Both the position numbers and the translations under genes were made by a program. From the NCBI GenBank assembly GCA_964640305.1, contig CAZXFF010000005.1:1-64000 (forward strand): DNA of 64,000 bases, in the 5' to 3' direction. Below, piece after piece: positions 35,120 to 44,451 of the stretch. Origin of the DNA: Coprenecus sp964640305 (GTDB lineage: Bacteria; Bacteroidota; Bacteroidia; Bacteroidales; UBA932). Each line of letters starts with the position of its first letter. Positions within the stretch are counted from its first letter, which is position 1. The notes beneath the pieces were generated by a model, which had not been told where the DNA came from, made no database searches, and worked only from the letters and a program-made list of their open reading frames with translations.

Positions 35120-36352
35120 TCAAAACAGTTTTCGGTAGTACTCTGCTTTTTCTTCCAGAGGCATCGGATGGGCTCTGGAAGTGGAGGGCATCCGGTAAAA
35201 CTTCACGGTGCGTCCTGTTCCCTTAAGGATAAACTCGGAGTATCCCCCGATGGCAGGCACTTTCACTGAAAGTATTCCGGCTATTGTTTCCGCAGATTTG
35301 CCACCTGTGGATACGACAGTGTTGCAGCGCGGCATTGAACGGAGCAGCGAATCCAGATCAGTCGGGACAATGATTTTAAGGAAGTTGTCAGAAGCGTTCC
35401 CGCGCATTCTCTTTACCATGTAGGCGGCATCGTACAGGGCAATGCCTTTTCCGGTGCAGAAACTGACTATTGCATCCTTGTCGAAGGCTTTGCGGCCTTT
35501 TAGTACAAACCTGTCCTTGTCCCCGTAATGTATGAGCCCCATTATCCTCCACATGTCATTTATGAAATTGGGGTAAAAGAAATCAATTGACCACCTTGAT
35601 GCAGGCGGAGGGAAACTGCCCAGCATAAGTATCCCGGCATTGTCAGGGACAAACGGATCAAGAGGATGCACTTCAAACCTGGAATACTCTTCCCTCATGG
35701 CATCCTGGTTCCGGACGAGGCTGCGCAGGTATTCCAATGCGGCACCGTTTACAGAATCCTTGAACTGGAGTTTAAGGTACCCACCGTCCCCGTATTTGTC
35801 TTTAATGTGACGGAAACATCTCTGGAACAGAGCTTCACCGTCCATGTCCGGATGATTGTCAAGACCGTATAGAATGCATCTGGAAATGACTGTGTCAGGA
35901 TCGATCAGGCGGTCCGCTTCCGAGACAATCCTTCCGTAAAGGGATCGTGGAGGTCTGCTGTTGGATGCCCTGTGGTCTTCCACGGCTTCTTTCATTTCCT
36001 TTATCTGTTCCTCATTGAACCATTTCCGGAGATGCATGTCTTCCGCCAGCATCTTTCCGGAAGAAAGGTGGTGATTCTCCCGTCCTTCTGAAATGCCAAG
36101 GTCATGGTATGCAGCAATGGTATATACCATGTCAGGGTCTGGTATCCTGGTATCATCAGGGAAATGTCCGTCAGCATCTTCCATGGACATGCTGCCGTTG
36201 CGGAGTGCTTCGCATATGTCCATGCTCCTGGAAATCACGGCAGATATGTGGTCCAGTCCGTGGGCCTTGTCGTAGCTGCGGTATCTGGGGAGTATGTTGT
36301 CCGATATGTAGGCAACAAGCCCGCTGTCCGCTTTAATCCTTTTTGACGCCAT
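35120..36352 (-). CDS. HD phosphohydrolase - uracil-DNA glycosylase family fusion
   Basis: 410 aa. Residues ~1-215 are an HD-domain metal phosphohydrolase: H31/H35 (HGLDH), H83-D84 (AAYHDLG) and D147 (SEADRL). Residues ~235-400 belong to the uracil-DNA glycosylase superfamily, with motif 1 GSFPPP (245-250), FFYPNFINDMW (258-268) and motif 2 MPSTSRAHP (388-396). The HD part may hydrolyse nucleotides and the glycosylase part may excise a damaged or mismatched base, so the fusion suggests nucleotide-pool and DNA sanitation in one protein. Actual substrates are unknown. The start overlaps the end of the small secreted-protein gene by 20 bp. Confidence 0.85.
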   Translation of the reverse strand: MASKRIKADSGLVAYISDNILPRYRSYDKAHGLDHISAVISRSMDICEALRNGSMSMEDADGHFPDDTRIPDPDMVYTIAAYHDLGISEGRENHHLSSGKMLAEDMHLRKWFNEEQIKEMKEAVEDHRASNSRPPRSLYGRIVSEADRLIDPDTVISRCILYGLDNHPDMDGEALFQRCFRHIKDKYGDGGYLKLQFKDSVNGAALEYLRSLVRNQDAMREEYSRFEVHPLDPFVPDNAGILMLGSFPPPASRWSIDFFYPNFINDMWRIMGLIHYGDKDRFVLKGRKAFDKDAIVSFCTGKGIALYDAAYMVKRMRGNASDNFLKIIVPTDLDSLLRSMPRCNTVVSTGGKSAETIAGILSVKVPAIGGYSEFILKGTGRTVKFYRMPSTSRAHPMPLEEKAEYYRKLF

Positions 36353-36698
36353 CTTCCTTTTTCATTTCCAGAACCAGTACTGCTTTGTATGCTCCGGACT
36401 TTTCCCTGAACATCTGCCTTTTTACGATTATGACATCATTGAGTACAACTTCAGATGAACCGCTGTCCTCCGAAATTGTTCTTGCAATCAGTGCATTTCC
36501 GTGTGTCTGGGCTATTGTTACGGCCATGTTCATGATTCTGGATACTCCGGTGGCTTCTACACGGATGATATTCCGGTTGTTCTTGAGTATCCTTGCATTT
36601 TTGTCTTTTGCGTCTCCGGCTGGGTATCCGCTGCATGGAATGCATGTCAAAAGTGTCCCGAGCAGTATGGCTGCTGCGATCAGTGTTTTTTTGAGCAT
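36333..36698 (-). CDS. Small secreted hypothetical protein
   Basis: 121 aa with a signal peptide (MLKKTLIAAAILLGTLLTCIPCSG; a cysteine near the cleavage site but no clear lipobox). The mature part (~30-121) has one helix (MNMAVTIAQTHGNALIARTI) flanked by beta strands, reminiscent of LPP20/FlgO-like envelope proteins, though I cannot assign it. It overlaps the HD-glycosylase gene by 20 bp and shares its promoter at 36715-36722; a link between an exported protein and a DNA-repair fusion is not obvious. Confidence 0.72.
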   Translation of the reverse strand: MLKKTLIAAAILLGTLLTCIPCSGYPAGDAKDKNARILKNNRNIIRVEATGVSRIMNMAVTIAQTHGNALIARTISEDSGSSEVVLNDVIIVKRQMFREKSGAYKAVLVLEMKKEDGVKKD

Positions 36699-36714
36699 AT
36701 CAGATGGTTTTGAA

Positions 36715-36722
36715 CAAATGTA
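36715..36722 (-). promoter_or_regulatory. -7 box of the secreted protein / HD-UDG operon
   Basis: TACATTTG on the minus strand, 16 bp before the ATG at 36698. Confidence 0.55.
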
Positions 36723-36773
36723 TGAATATCGGTGCTTATATCCAAAAGTTTTAGGAAGAAAGAAAGATGATTG

Positions 36774-36781
36774 TATATTTG
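36774..36781 (+). promoter_or_regulatory. -7 box of the symporter gene
   Basis: TATATTTG ends 7 nt before the ATG at 36789, leaving essentially no leader. Confidence 0.55.
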
Positions 36782-36788
36782 CATCAAT

Positions 36789-38219
36789 ATGGAAAAACTA
36801 CAGACTCTCATATCATTTGCCAATGATATAATTTGGACCTATCTGCTGATAGGCATACTCATCATCTGTGCGGTATGGTTTACCGTACGTACAGGGTTCC
36901 TGCAATTCCGGTCTGTTCCGGAAATGTTCCGTATTCTGACGGAAGGTGCCGGAAAGGGCGGGGAAAAGGGACCAAAGAGCATTTCTTCATTTCAGGCCTT
37001 TGCCGTTTCCATTGCCAGCAGGGTTGGAACGGGCAATCTGGCCGGTGTTGCCACCGCAATAGTTGTAGGAGGACCGGGAGCGGTATTCTGGATGTGGATT
37101 ATGGCATTGTTGGGCAGTGCCAGTGCATTTGTTGAATCTACACTTGCACAGCTTTACAAGCGCCGCAGCAAGGACGGTGCGTTTATCGGTGGTCCTGCAT
37201 ATTATATGGAACGGGGAATCGGAAAGAGATGGATGGGAGTGCTTTTCGCAGTCCTGATATCCATTACATTCGGATTCGCTTTCAATTCCGTACAAAGCAA
37301 TACCATATGCGCTTCATGGGAAATGTCTTTCGGAATATCTTCTATGTGGATGGGAATAATACTGACTGCCCTGACGATCGTGGTCATATTCGGAGGTATT
37401 CACAGGATTGCCAAGGTAAGCAGCCTTCTGGTCCCTGTGATGGCCATGGGGTACATAATTCTGGCACTTGTCATCGTTGCAATGAATATAGGGCACCTGC
37501 CTGAAATCATAGGCGTGATAGTGTCCGACGCATTCAATTTCGGTTCGGATGCCGAGGCCGGAGGCTGGAGACAGTTTGCCGGAGGAGGACTCGGAGTCAC
37601 TGTCATGCAGGGAATAAAGAGAGGCCTTTTCAGCAATGAGGCAGGTATGGGTTCGGCTCCGAATGTGGCAGCAACTGCAGATACCTCCCATCCTGTAAAG
37701 CAGGGGCTTATCCAGGCACTCGGAGTATTTACCGATACTCTGATAATATGTTCATGTACTGCATTCATCATCCTGCTTGGCGGAGTAGGGGATATGTCTG
37801 CAAACGGAATCCAGCTGACCCAGACCGCTTTGACTAGGGAAATAGGGCACTGGGGGGAAATATTCGTTTCCCTTGCTATTCTGATGTTTGCATTCAGCAG
37901 CATAATCGGCAACTACTATTACGGGGAGGCCAATATCCGTTTCATTACAAAGAAACGCTGGGTTCTTGATGTGTACCGTATCCTGGTTGCAGCAATGGTA
38001 ATGTGCGGGGCCCTGATTACTCTGGATCTGGCATGGAGTATGGCCGACCTGACCATGGCCCTTATGGCTTTGTGCAACCTGATAGCAGTTGCGATCCTGT
38101 CTCCTCAGGCAATAGCCCTTCTGAAGGATTACAGGCAGCAGAAAAAATCCGGAATAAAGGATCCTGTGTTCACCAAGGACCGGATCCCTGAGATCAAGGA
38201 CAAGATAGAGTGCTGGTAA
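36789..38219 (+). CDS. Alanine/glycine:cation symporter (AGCS family)
   Basis: 476 aa with about eleven membrane helices. Family signatures are strong: VGTGNLAGVATAI near helix 2, GGPGAVFWMW, GGPAYYME and the FSNEAGMGSAPNVAATA segment that contributes the sodium and substrate sites. It imports alanine or glycine (possibly also D-alanine) with Na+, so it may use the sodium gradient made by the Nqr pump encoded in the same window. ATG at 36789 is used; an upstream TTG would lie inside the promoter box. Confidence 0.95.
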   Translation: MEKLQTLISFANDIIWTYLLIGILIICAVWFTVRTGFLQFRSVPEMFRILTEGAGKGGEKGPKSISSFQAFAVSIASRVGTGNLAGVATAIVVGGPGAVFWMWIMALLGSASAFVESTLAQLYKRRSKDGAFIGGPAYYMERGIGKRWMGVLFAVLISITFGFAFNSVQSNTICASWEMSFGISSMWMGIILTALTIVVIFGGIHRIAKVSSLLVPVMAMGYIILALVIVAMNIGHLPEIIGVIVSDAFNFGSDAEAGGWRQFAGGGLGVTVMQGIKRGLFSNEAGMGSAPNVAATADTSHPVKQGLIQALGVFTDTLIICSCTAFIILLGGVGDMSANGIQLTQTALTREIGHWGEIFVSLAILMFAFSSIIGNYYYGEANIRFITKKRWVLDVYRILVAAMVMCGALITLDLAWSMADLTMALMALCNLIAVAILSPQAIALLKDYRQQKKSGIKDPVFTKDRIPEIKDKIECW

Positions 38220-38228
38220 CTGATGGAT

Positions 38229-39337
38229 TCAGACTGTCTTGCGGTATCCTGAGATGGCCCATGCCAGCATAAGGATGCCGATGGCGGAGAGTCCTGCCGC
38301 ATCATACCATACGTCAGCGAAGGTACTGCCTTTCAGAAAGACGCATCTCATTGCATCGTTGTAATATCTGAGAGGGTTTGCATATGTCAGCAGCCTTGCC
38401 CAGTCAGGCATGGAAGCGATAGGTGTGAAAATCCCGCTCACAAGCATGAAGACCATCATGAAGAACCATGTAATGAACATGGCCTGCTGAGCGTTGTCAC
38501 TGTAGTTGGAAATCAGTATCCCGAGTCCGGCAGTAACTGTAATGTGAAGGGCCGTGAAGAGATATACCAGCCAGAGGGAACCTTCGCACGAATATCCGAA
38601 AAGCAGTCTGGCAATGATCAGGCATGCTGTCAGTATGAAAAATGCTACTGTCCAGTAGGGAATCAGCTTGCACAGTATGAATGTGGATTTTCTTACTGGT
38701 GTAACGTTGATCTGTTCGATTGTACCCTGCTCTTTTTCCCCGACTATGTTCAGGGCCGGGAAGAAACCTGTCACCATCGTTATTGCGATTACAATAAGGG
38801 CCGGTACCATGAATACTTTGTAATCCATGTACTGGTTGTAATAGTATTTCTGTGATACGTCCATTACTGGAACGTTGCTGCTTGCTCCGCTTCCTCCATC
38901 GCGGTATTCTCCTATGAATTTCCTTATGCAGGATGTGAGATATGCCGAGCCAATGCTGCCTTTTGTACCATTTACCGTATTCACCTTTATGCCCAAAGGC
39001 AGAACCCCTTCTTCACCAAGACTCTTTTCAAAGTCGGAGCATATTGTAAGTATTGCATCTGCGTCGTTCATGTCCATGAGCGACTGGGCCGAGGCCGGAC
39101 TGTCGCATACCTCTACCAGTGAAAATATCCGGAGGCCGTGCATGTCTTTATCAGCAGGGAAGATGCCTCGGACCGGCTGCTGTCTACGATAGCAAGGTTG
39201 ATATTCCGTATTTCCATGCTTACGGCAAAAGGAAACACAAACATCATGAGAACGGGAAATGCCACAGCCATCTTTGGCAGGCCTGGGTCCCTGAAGAACT
39301 GTTTGAACTCTTTTTCGAGAAGAAAAAACCAAGTCAT
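38229..39337 (-). pseudogene. ABC-2 type permease (YbhR/YbhS-like), frameshifted
   Basis: Two overlapping reading frames together encode one ~369-aa ABC-2 permease, the same length as its 370-aa neighbour. The first (from 39337) gives MTWFFLLEKEFKQFFRDPGL and a first membrane helix, then stops just after TASGYFHW. The second frame continues with LVEVCDSPASAQSLMDM and the five C-terminal helices to 38229. Inserting one base near 39114-39118 joins them, so a 1-bp deletion is likely. Either the gene is broken or the consensus has an error. An intact product would be one half of the membrane channel of the efflux pump. The frame overlap is seen directly; the exact site is inferred. Confidence 0.85.
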
Positions 39338-39349
39338 GTCCTGAGTCTC

Positions 39350-40462
39350 CTATAATCTTGTCTTGAAAAGCCTTGTACTTATGAATACCAGAAAGACGGT
39401 CATCGCAAGCAGGATGACATACTCTTTGGCAATGAATCCGATACCTACTCCTTCTATCATTATCTTCTTTACCATGATGATATACCATTTTGCAGGAATG
39501 ATGTCAGAAACATACTGCAGTATTACCGGCATGCTTTCGCAGGGGAAAATGATACCGGAGAAAATCATCGTAGGCATGGTCAGTCCCATACCTGAAATCA
39601 GCAGTGCGGTTTTCTGGGATGAGGATATTACCGAAATCAGCAGTCCGAGGGCCAGGGATGCACAGATGAATGTTACCGATACGGAAATCAGCAGAAGCAG
39701 GCTTCCCCTCAAAGGTACCTCCATTACAAAACGGGACAGCAGCAGGATTGTCGTCAGGTTTATGACGGAAAGGGCAAAATACGGAACCATTTTACTTACA
39801 ATTATCCAGACCGGACGCAGCGGGGATACAATCAGCAGTTCCATGGATCCGCTCTCCTTTTCCTTTACAATGGAAATGGCTGTCATCATCGAACATATAA
39901 GCATAAGGATGAGGCCCATGACACCAGGAACGAAATTGTATGAGGAAAGCATTCCAGGATTGAACATGTATTTGACATCCGGGATTGCAGGGCCTTGCAT
40001 GCCTGCAGCTCCGGTATCTTCATTCCTTTCTGTCTGCTCATCCTGGATAACGCCGTTCACGTAGTTGACTATCATCTGTGCCGTATTCGGATCGGAACCG
40101 TCACCGATGATCCTTACGGATGCGCTTCCGTCGGCACCGAGCCTGTCGTCAAAGTTGCTTCCGAAGCAGACAGCGACATCAGCCTTCCCTTTCCTGAATC
40201 TCCCGTCGATTTCCTTGACCGATTTGAATACTCCTGAGACCGTCATGTAAGGATTGTTATCAATGCGTGAGACTATCTTTCTGACGGTAGGGTCTGCCAA
40301 GTCTCCTATTATGTCCACTCTGGCATTGTGTACTTCGGTGCTTATTGCAAAACCGAACAGCAGTATCTGTATGACGGGCATCACCAGTACGATCAGGATT
40401 GTCCTTTTGTCCCTGAGTATGTGCCTGAATTCCTTGGTGACAAATGACCTGAACTCTTTCAT
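39350..40462 (-). CDS. ABC-2 type permease (YbhS-like)
   Basis: A 370-aa inner-membrane protein. An N-terminal amphipathic start (MKEFRSFVTKEFRHILRDKR) and first helix are followed by a large periplasmic domain (~45-180), then five helices at the C-terminus, the layout of ABC2_membrane_3 exporters. The KEKESGSMELLIVSPLRP coupling-helix motif is present. It pairs with the frameshifted paralogue downstream and with the two ATPases upstream (4-bp overlap). Substrates of the YbhFSR pump in E. coli include some antibiotics and cations; here they are unknown. Confidence 0.92.
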   Translation of the reverse strand: MKEFRSFVTKEFRHILRDKRTILIVLVMPVIQILLFGFAISTEVHNARVDIIGDLADPTVRKIVSRIDNNPYMTVSGVFKSVKEIDGRFRKGKADVAVCFGSNFDDRLGADGSASVRIIGDGSDPNTAQMIVNYVNGVIQDEQTERNEDTGAAGMQGPAIPDVKYMFNPGMLSSYNFVPGVMGLILMLICSMMTAISIVKEKESGSMELLIVSPLRPVWIIVSKMVPYFALSVINLTTILLLSRFVMEVPLRGSLLLLISVSVTFICASLALGLLISVISSSQKTALLISGMGLTMPTMIFSGIIFPCESMPVILQYVSDIIPAKWYIIMVKKIMIEGVGIGFIAKEYVILLAMTVFLVFISTRLFKTRL

Positions 40463-41217
40463 TGCAATAGCCCTCCATCCTTTTTGCCGATGCCTGTGGC
40501 GACAATGCGGAATACCTCATCCATGTCTGCAGCACCCAGGTCCTCTTTCAGGGCATCCGGTGTGTCGAGAGCAGCAATCCTTCCGTCTACCATAATGGAG
40601 ACCCTGTCGCAGTACTCGGCCTCGTCCATATAATGAGTGGTTACAAATACCGTTGTCCCGTTTCCTGCAGCTTTGTATATCAGCTCCCAGAACATCCTCC
40701 TGGTTTCCGGATCGACACCTCCGGTGGGCTCGTCGAGGAATACTATGGCGGGATCGTGGATCATGGCAATGCTGAATGCCAGTTTCTGTTTCCATCCTGC
40801 AGGAAGGGACCCGACAGAAACATTCCTTAGCTCTTTCATGTCGAGATTCTCGAGCAGGATTTCTGTCTTTTCCCTGATTTCCTTGAATCCCAGACCGTAG
40901 ATTCCTCCGAACAGCCGGATATTCTCCCATACCTTCAGATCCTGGTACAGTGAAAACTTCTGGCTCATGTACCCGATGTTCTTCTTTATGGATTCCTGTC
41001 CGGTGCAGATGTCGAATCCGTTAACGGAGCCCTTGCCTTCTGTCGGAAGGCTCAGGCCGCAGAGAATCTTCATGGCAGTTGTCTTGCCGGCTCCGTTTGC
41101 CCCCAGAAATCCGAAAATCTCCCCTTTGCGGACGGTGAATGAAATGTGGTCCACAGCTGTGAAGTTCCCGAACTTCTTTGTGAGTCCTTCTATGACAATG
41201 ATATTTTCAGTTTCCAT
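40459..41217 (-). CDS. ABC transporter ATPase with atypical signature motif
   Basis: 252 aa. Walker A GANGAGKTTA (~39-48) and Walker B AIVFLDEPTGG are intact, with the switch histidine in FVTTHYMDEAEYCDR. The usual LSGGQ signature reads LPAGWKQK. A LPLGxKQ-like variant is also found in the second half of E. coli YbhF, so this gene probably corresponds to that half, with the other half encoded by the upstream gene. It overlaps both neighbours (11 and 4 bp), as expected for a tightly co-translated pump. Confidence 0.93.
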   Translation of the reverse strand: METENIIVIEGLTKKFGNFTAVDHISFTVRKGEIFGFLGANGAGKTTAMKILCGLSLPTEGKGSVNGFDICTGQESIKKNIGYMSQKFSLYQDLKVWENIRLFGGIYGLGFKEIREKTEILLENLDMKELRNVSVGSLPAGWKQKLAFSIAMIHDPAIVFLDEPTGGVDPETRRMFWELIYKAAGNGTTVFVTTHYMDEAEYCDRVSIMVDGRIAALDTPDALKEDLGAADMDEVFRIVATGIGKKDGGLLQ

Positions 41218-42130
41218 TGTGATTTTGTTTGGAGAATTGCAGGAAACAGTCTTCCACTCCGGGAGAAATGTACCTGACAGAGAAATCGCGGAATCCGCCG
41301 GCCTTTATTTCACTGGCAAGATTCCTGTCATCAGTTACAGCAGGGTCAATTGCCGCATGGCTTTCAGAACCGAAAGAGAAGCAGCTAAGTACCCCCCTGC
41401 ATTTTCTGGTGTATTCCAGCAGAGGGTATGCCGGTTTTCCCTTGACAGCTACCAGCCGGTACGGATATTTGTCCCTGATCTGTTCCGGAGTCCCCGTATC
41501 GTAGATTCTCCCGTGCTGTATAAGGGAGATTCTGTCGCATAAGGATGCCTCATCCATATAAGGAGTCGAGACAAGGATGGTGACCCCACCGGACCTGATG
41601 CGGTACAGCATATCCCAGAACTGTTTCCGGCTGACGGCATCGACACCTGTGGTCGGCTCGTCCAGGAACAGTACGGATGGGTTATGCACCAGGGCACAGC
41701 AAAGGGCCAGCTTCTGCTTCATGCCTCCGGAAAGGGCCCCTGCTTTCCGGTCTCTGAAAGGCTCTATCTGGGAATAGATCTCCTTTATGTTATCATAATT
41801 CTGCTCTATGGTGGTACCGAAAATTGTTGCGAAGAACTCCAGGTTCTCCTGCACACTCAGATCCTGATACAGGGAGAACCTGCCTGGCATATAGCCGGTG
41901 ATTTTCCTTATTTCCGCAAAATCCGGGACAATGTCAAGGCCGTTCACGAAAGCTCTTCCTGCATCCGGCATCAGAAGTGTGACCAGAATCTTGAAAAGAG
42001 TAGTCTTTCCGGCACCGTCAGGACCGATGAGGCCGAATATCTCCCCCTGTTCCACATTGAAGGAGACATTGTCAAGGGCCCTGACCTTTCCGTAGCTTTT
42101 CGATATGCCGTCAACGGTTATTGCCTGCAT
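41207..42130 (-). CDS. ABC transporter ATPase
   Basis: 307 aa. Walker A GPDGAGKTTL, canonical signature LSGGMKQK, Walker B VLFLDEPTTGVD. The H-loop histidine is replaced: VSTPYMDEASLCDR has Pro where the downstream ATPase has His. So one ATPase of the pair has a canonical signature but lacks the switch His, while the other has His and an atypical signature; the two probably form one active and one degenerate site. The C-terminal ~85 residues are a regulatory extension. It corresponds to the first half of YbhF. Confidence 0.93.
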   Translation of the reverse strand: MQAITVDGISKSYGKVRALDNVSFNVEQGEIFGLIGPDGAGKTTLFKILVTLLMPDAGRAFVNGLDIVPDFAEIRKITGYMPGRFSLYQDLSVQENLEFFATIFGTTIEQNYDNIKEIYSQIEPFRDRKAGALSGGMKQKLALCCALVHNPSVLFLDEPTTGVDAVSRKQFWDMLYRIRSGGVTILVSTPYMDEASLCDRISLIQHGRIYDTGTPEQIRDKYPYRLVAVKGKPAYPLLEYTRKCRGVLSCFSFGSESHAAIDPAVTDDRNLASEIKAGGFRDFSVRYISPGVEDCFLQFSKQNHNGN

Positions 42131-42145
42131 GATATCCTTCTCCCG

Positions 42146-43060
42146 TTATAATTTCACGTAGGCATACATACCTATTTTTATGTAGCCGTTGTTCCGTAAA
42201 GCTATCTTCACAGCATATACCAGGTCAGCTCTTTCATCTCTGGTCTGTATGTTCTTTGGAGTGAATTCCGCCTGTCCGGATATCCATACCACTTCCCCTT
42301 CATACTCTTTCATTTCCCTGGAGCCGTCATCGGGATAAACCTTTACCTTGCTGCCGAGTTTTATTCCGGCCAGCTGGCTGACGGTCAGGTATGCCCTTAC
42401 ATAAATATTGTCCAGATCTGCAATCCGGAATACAGGTTTCCCGGATGTGACAGTCTCTCCCTCCTCTGCGTAACGTGTGAGCACTGTGCCTTCTACCGGG
42501 GAAACGATCCTGCATTTCCTCAGCATGTCTTCCTTCTGGGCAATCTGCACATCATACATCCCGAGTTCAGCTTCGACACCGGCATTGTTCTTTTCATAGG
42601 ATTGGATCTGGGCATCCAGTTCCCCCTCAGATACTGCAATCTGCGATTCGACATCGTCAAGCTGCTTTCTGGTTCCGGCATCTTTTGCCAGCAGATTGTC
42701 GTACCGCTCCCTGTCCTTCTTCAGATTCCCGAGCCTGGCTTTCTGCGCGGCTGTCTGTTTCTCAATGTCAACGATTCTGCTGGTGGCGTTCTGCCTCCTT
42801 CGTATCAGTTCCATTTTCTGCAGGTATATCTGCATTGAGTCAATAGCTCCTACATATTGCCCCTTTGAGAGACGGGCTCCCTCCGGTACGTTCAGGGAGA
42901 TTATCCTGCCGTTCGATTCTGCTGATACCACGACTTCCGTTGCCTCGACCTGCCCGCATGCATCGAAATCCGGTGTTTTCCCCGAGCATCCGTAAAGTGC
43001 AGCTGCCGCCAATGCCAGATGCAGCGCACCCTTTGCCGATAAAATGCTGAATGTTTTCAT
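42146..43060 (-). CDS. HlyD-family membrane fusion lipoprotein (YbhG-like)
   Basis: 304 aa. The signal peptide ends in a lipobox-like LYGCSG (Cys25). A biotinyl-lipoyl half (VVSAESNGRIISLNVPEGA), a long helical hairpin (~75-170, RRRQNATSRIVDIEKQ), the second lipoyl half (CRIVSPVEGTVLTRYAEEGE) and a beta-barrel domain follow in the standard order. It bridges the inner-membrane ABC pump to the TolC-type channel. It lies 15 bp from the ATPase gene and 15 bp from the TolC gene. Confidence 0.93.
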   Translation of the reverse strand: MKTFSILSAKGALHLALAAAALYGCSGKTPDFDACGQVEATEVVVSAESNGRIISLNVPEGARLSKGQYVGAIDSMQIYLQKMELIRRRQNATSRIVDIEKQTAAQKARLGNLKKDRERYDNLLAKDAGTRKQLDDVESQIAVSEGELDAQIQSYEKNNAGVEAELGMYDVQIAQKEDMLRKCRIVSPVEGTVLTRYAEEGETVTSGKPVFRIADLDNIYVRAYLTVSQLAGIKLGSKVKVYPDDGSREMKEYEGEVVWISGQAEFTPKNIQTRDERADLVYAVKIALRNNGYIKIGMYAYVKL

Positions 43061-43075
43061 TTCTATTGGATTTTC

Positions 43076-44409
43076 TTATTTGCCTATAGTGTTCTTCAGT
43101 TTGAATATCTCCATCAGCAGCTGTACCTGATGTATGGACTCCGCAACCTTGGCATCGTGTTCGTCATCGATCATGTCCATAAGTTCAGTCATCTTTATGA
43201 CACCTTCGGAGTACTGTTCTTCCCCTGATATCCTGATCGATTCCCGCAGTGCAATGATTTTACGGTCCTGCTCCAGCACGTCCTGAGCTTTCTCTACTGC
43301 CGAAATCTCCTGTATCGCATCCATCGATGTATTGAACAGGAAAGTCTCTCTCTCGTTTTCTATGCTTTTCCTTTCGTTTTCAATCCTCCTTATGTCGTTC
43401 TTCCTTGTGTACAGGTCACCGAAATTCCACTGCAGTTTGATTCCGGCTATGTAGTAGGGTGAGAAACCCTCCTTAAGCATGTTGAGCCCTGGTTGGCCTA
43501 TCCCTCCCTGAATGGACAGGTTCAGTTTCGGGGATATCCTGGTCTGCAGTTCTGCCCTTGAGACTTTGTTCTGTGCAAGCCTGGCATCATACAGCCGCAG
43601 TTCCGGTCGGGTAATCCGTATGGAGTCGAGTATGAAATCTGCAGCAGGCTCCTCGAATTCCGTGTTGTTCAGGTCTTTGCCTGTAAATTTCCCGAGCATG
43701 CATATGTATGCGTTGCGGTCGGCCTCCAGTTGGGAGATTTTCTGGCGGCAGTTAAGGATATTTACCTCTACAATGTTCAGGTCTGATCTGTATGACATAC
43801 CGTTTTCGAGCAATGCCATAACTTCATCCTTGCTNNNNNNNNNNGCAGGTTCTTTTCCAGAATTCTGTTCTGTGCGATCTGCTTGTCAATCAGAAGGATG
43901 CCGAGAAAAATGTTTTCGACCCTTTCTTTTACCGAGTAAAGGTTCACTTCCAGCTGTCTGCGCTGGATATCGGCTCCTGCCCTTATGTTATCCTTCATGT
44001 TCCTGGTGACTCCTCCGTCCCAGATCTGCTGGCTAAGTTCCCCGACGGCAGAATACTGGTCATGCGGAAGATTGAAATTGTACCCCGGGATTTCAAAAGG
44101 CATTTCCACTACTTCTGACTGATAGGATGCTTTTCCGGAAACGGTGAACCTGGGGACCCAGTTCAGACCGGCATTGGACAGATCATACCTCTCGGCTTCG
44201 TCTATCAGACCTGCCTGTTCTATCTGCGGATAATTGGCCATGGACATCTCGATGCATTCATAGATGGTCATCTTTACTCTGCCGGTGTCATTGTCCATGG
44301 CGGCTGCTTGGACTGCTGCCGGCAGTAGAATCAGGAGACATGCCATCAGGGATGCAATCCCGGGACTGTCCGGGTGCCTGTTTCCAGCTTTATTCAAAAC
44401 ACTTTTCAT
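43076..44409 (-). CDS. TolC-family outer-membrane efflux protein, interrupted by an assembly gap
   Basis: About 440 aa in two parts around ten Ns (43835-43844). The N-terminal part (to LEKNL) has a signal peptide (ACLLILLPAAVQAAA) and the first outer-membrane factor repeat. The part after the gap resumes at SKDEVMALLENGMSYRSDLN and carries the second repeat with ARLAQNKVSRAELQTRISP. Frames on either side differ by one, so the N count does not reflect true length; the gene is probably intact. It is the outer-membrane channel of the efflux system and the first structural gene after tetR; a putative operator sits 6 bp upstream of its start. Confidence 0.88.
43835..43844. other. Assembly gap (10 N) inside the TolC gene
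   Basis: A run of exactly ten Ns, a conventional gap length. Flanking TolC frames do not agree, so real sequence is missing or the length is arbitrary. Confidence 0.95.
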
Positions 44410-44414
44410 ACACT

Positions 44415-44435
44415 TATGTTTAACAATTCAGTTAA
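44415..44435. promoter_or_regulatory. Putative TetR operator upstream of the efflux genes
   Basis: Contains the palindrome TTAACAATTCAGTTAA (44420-44435), part of a 14-bp string TATGTTTAACAATT (44415-44428) that recurs exactly upstream of the tetR gene. It lies between the tetR stop and the TolC start. Confidence 0.6.
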
Positions 44436-44451
44436 TAAAGTCCGAAAAAAA

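Noticed and set aside
36771..36788. TTG start for the symporter, 18 bp upstream of the ATG
   Set aside because: The extra codons lie within the TAnnTTTG promoter box, and the family N-terminus fits the ATG at 36789. The same reasoning rejects TTG at 48657 for the coiled-coil protein.
43835..43844. A true frameshift in the TolC gene
   Set aside because: The break coincides with a ten-N gap of conventional length, so lost frame is an assembly effect rather than evidence of mutation.
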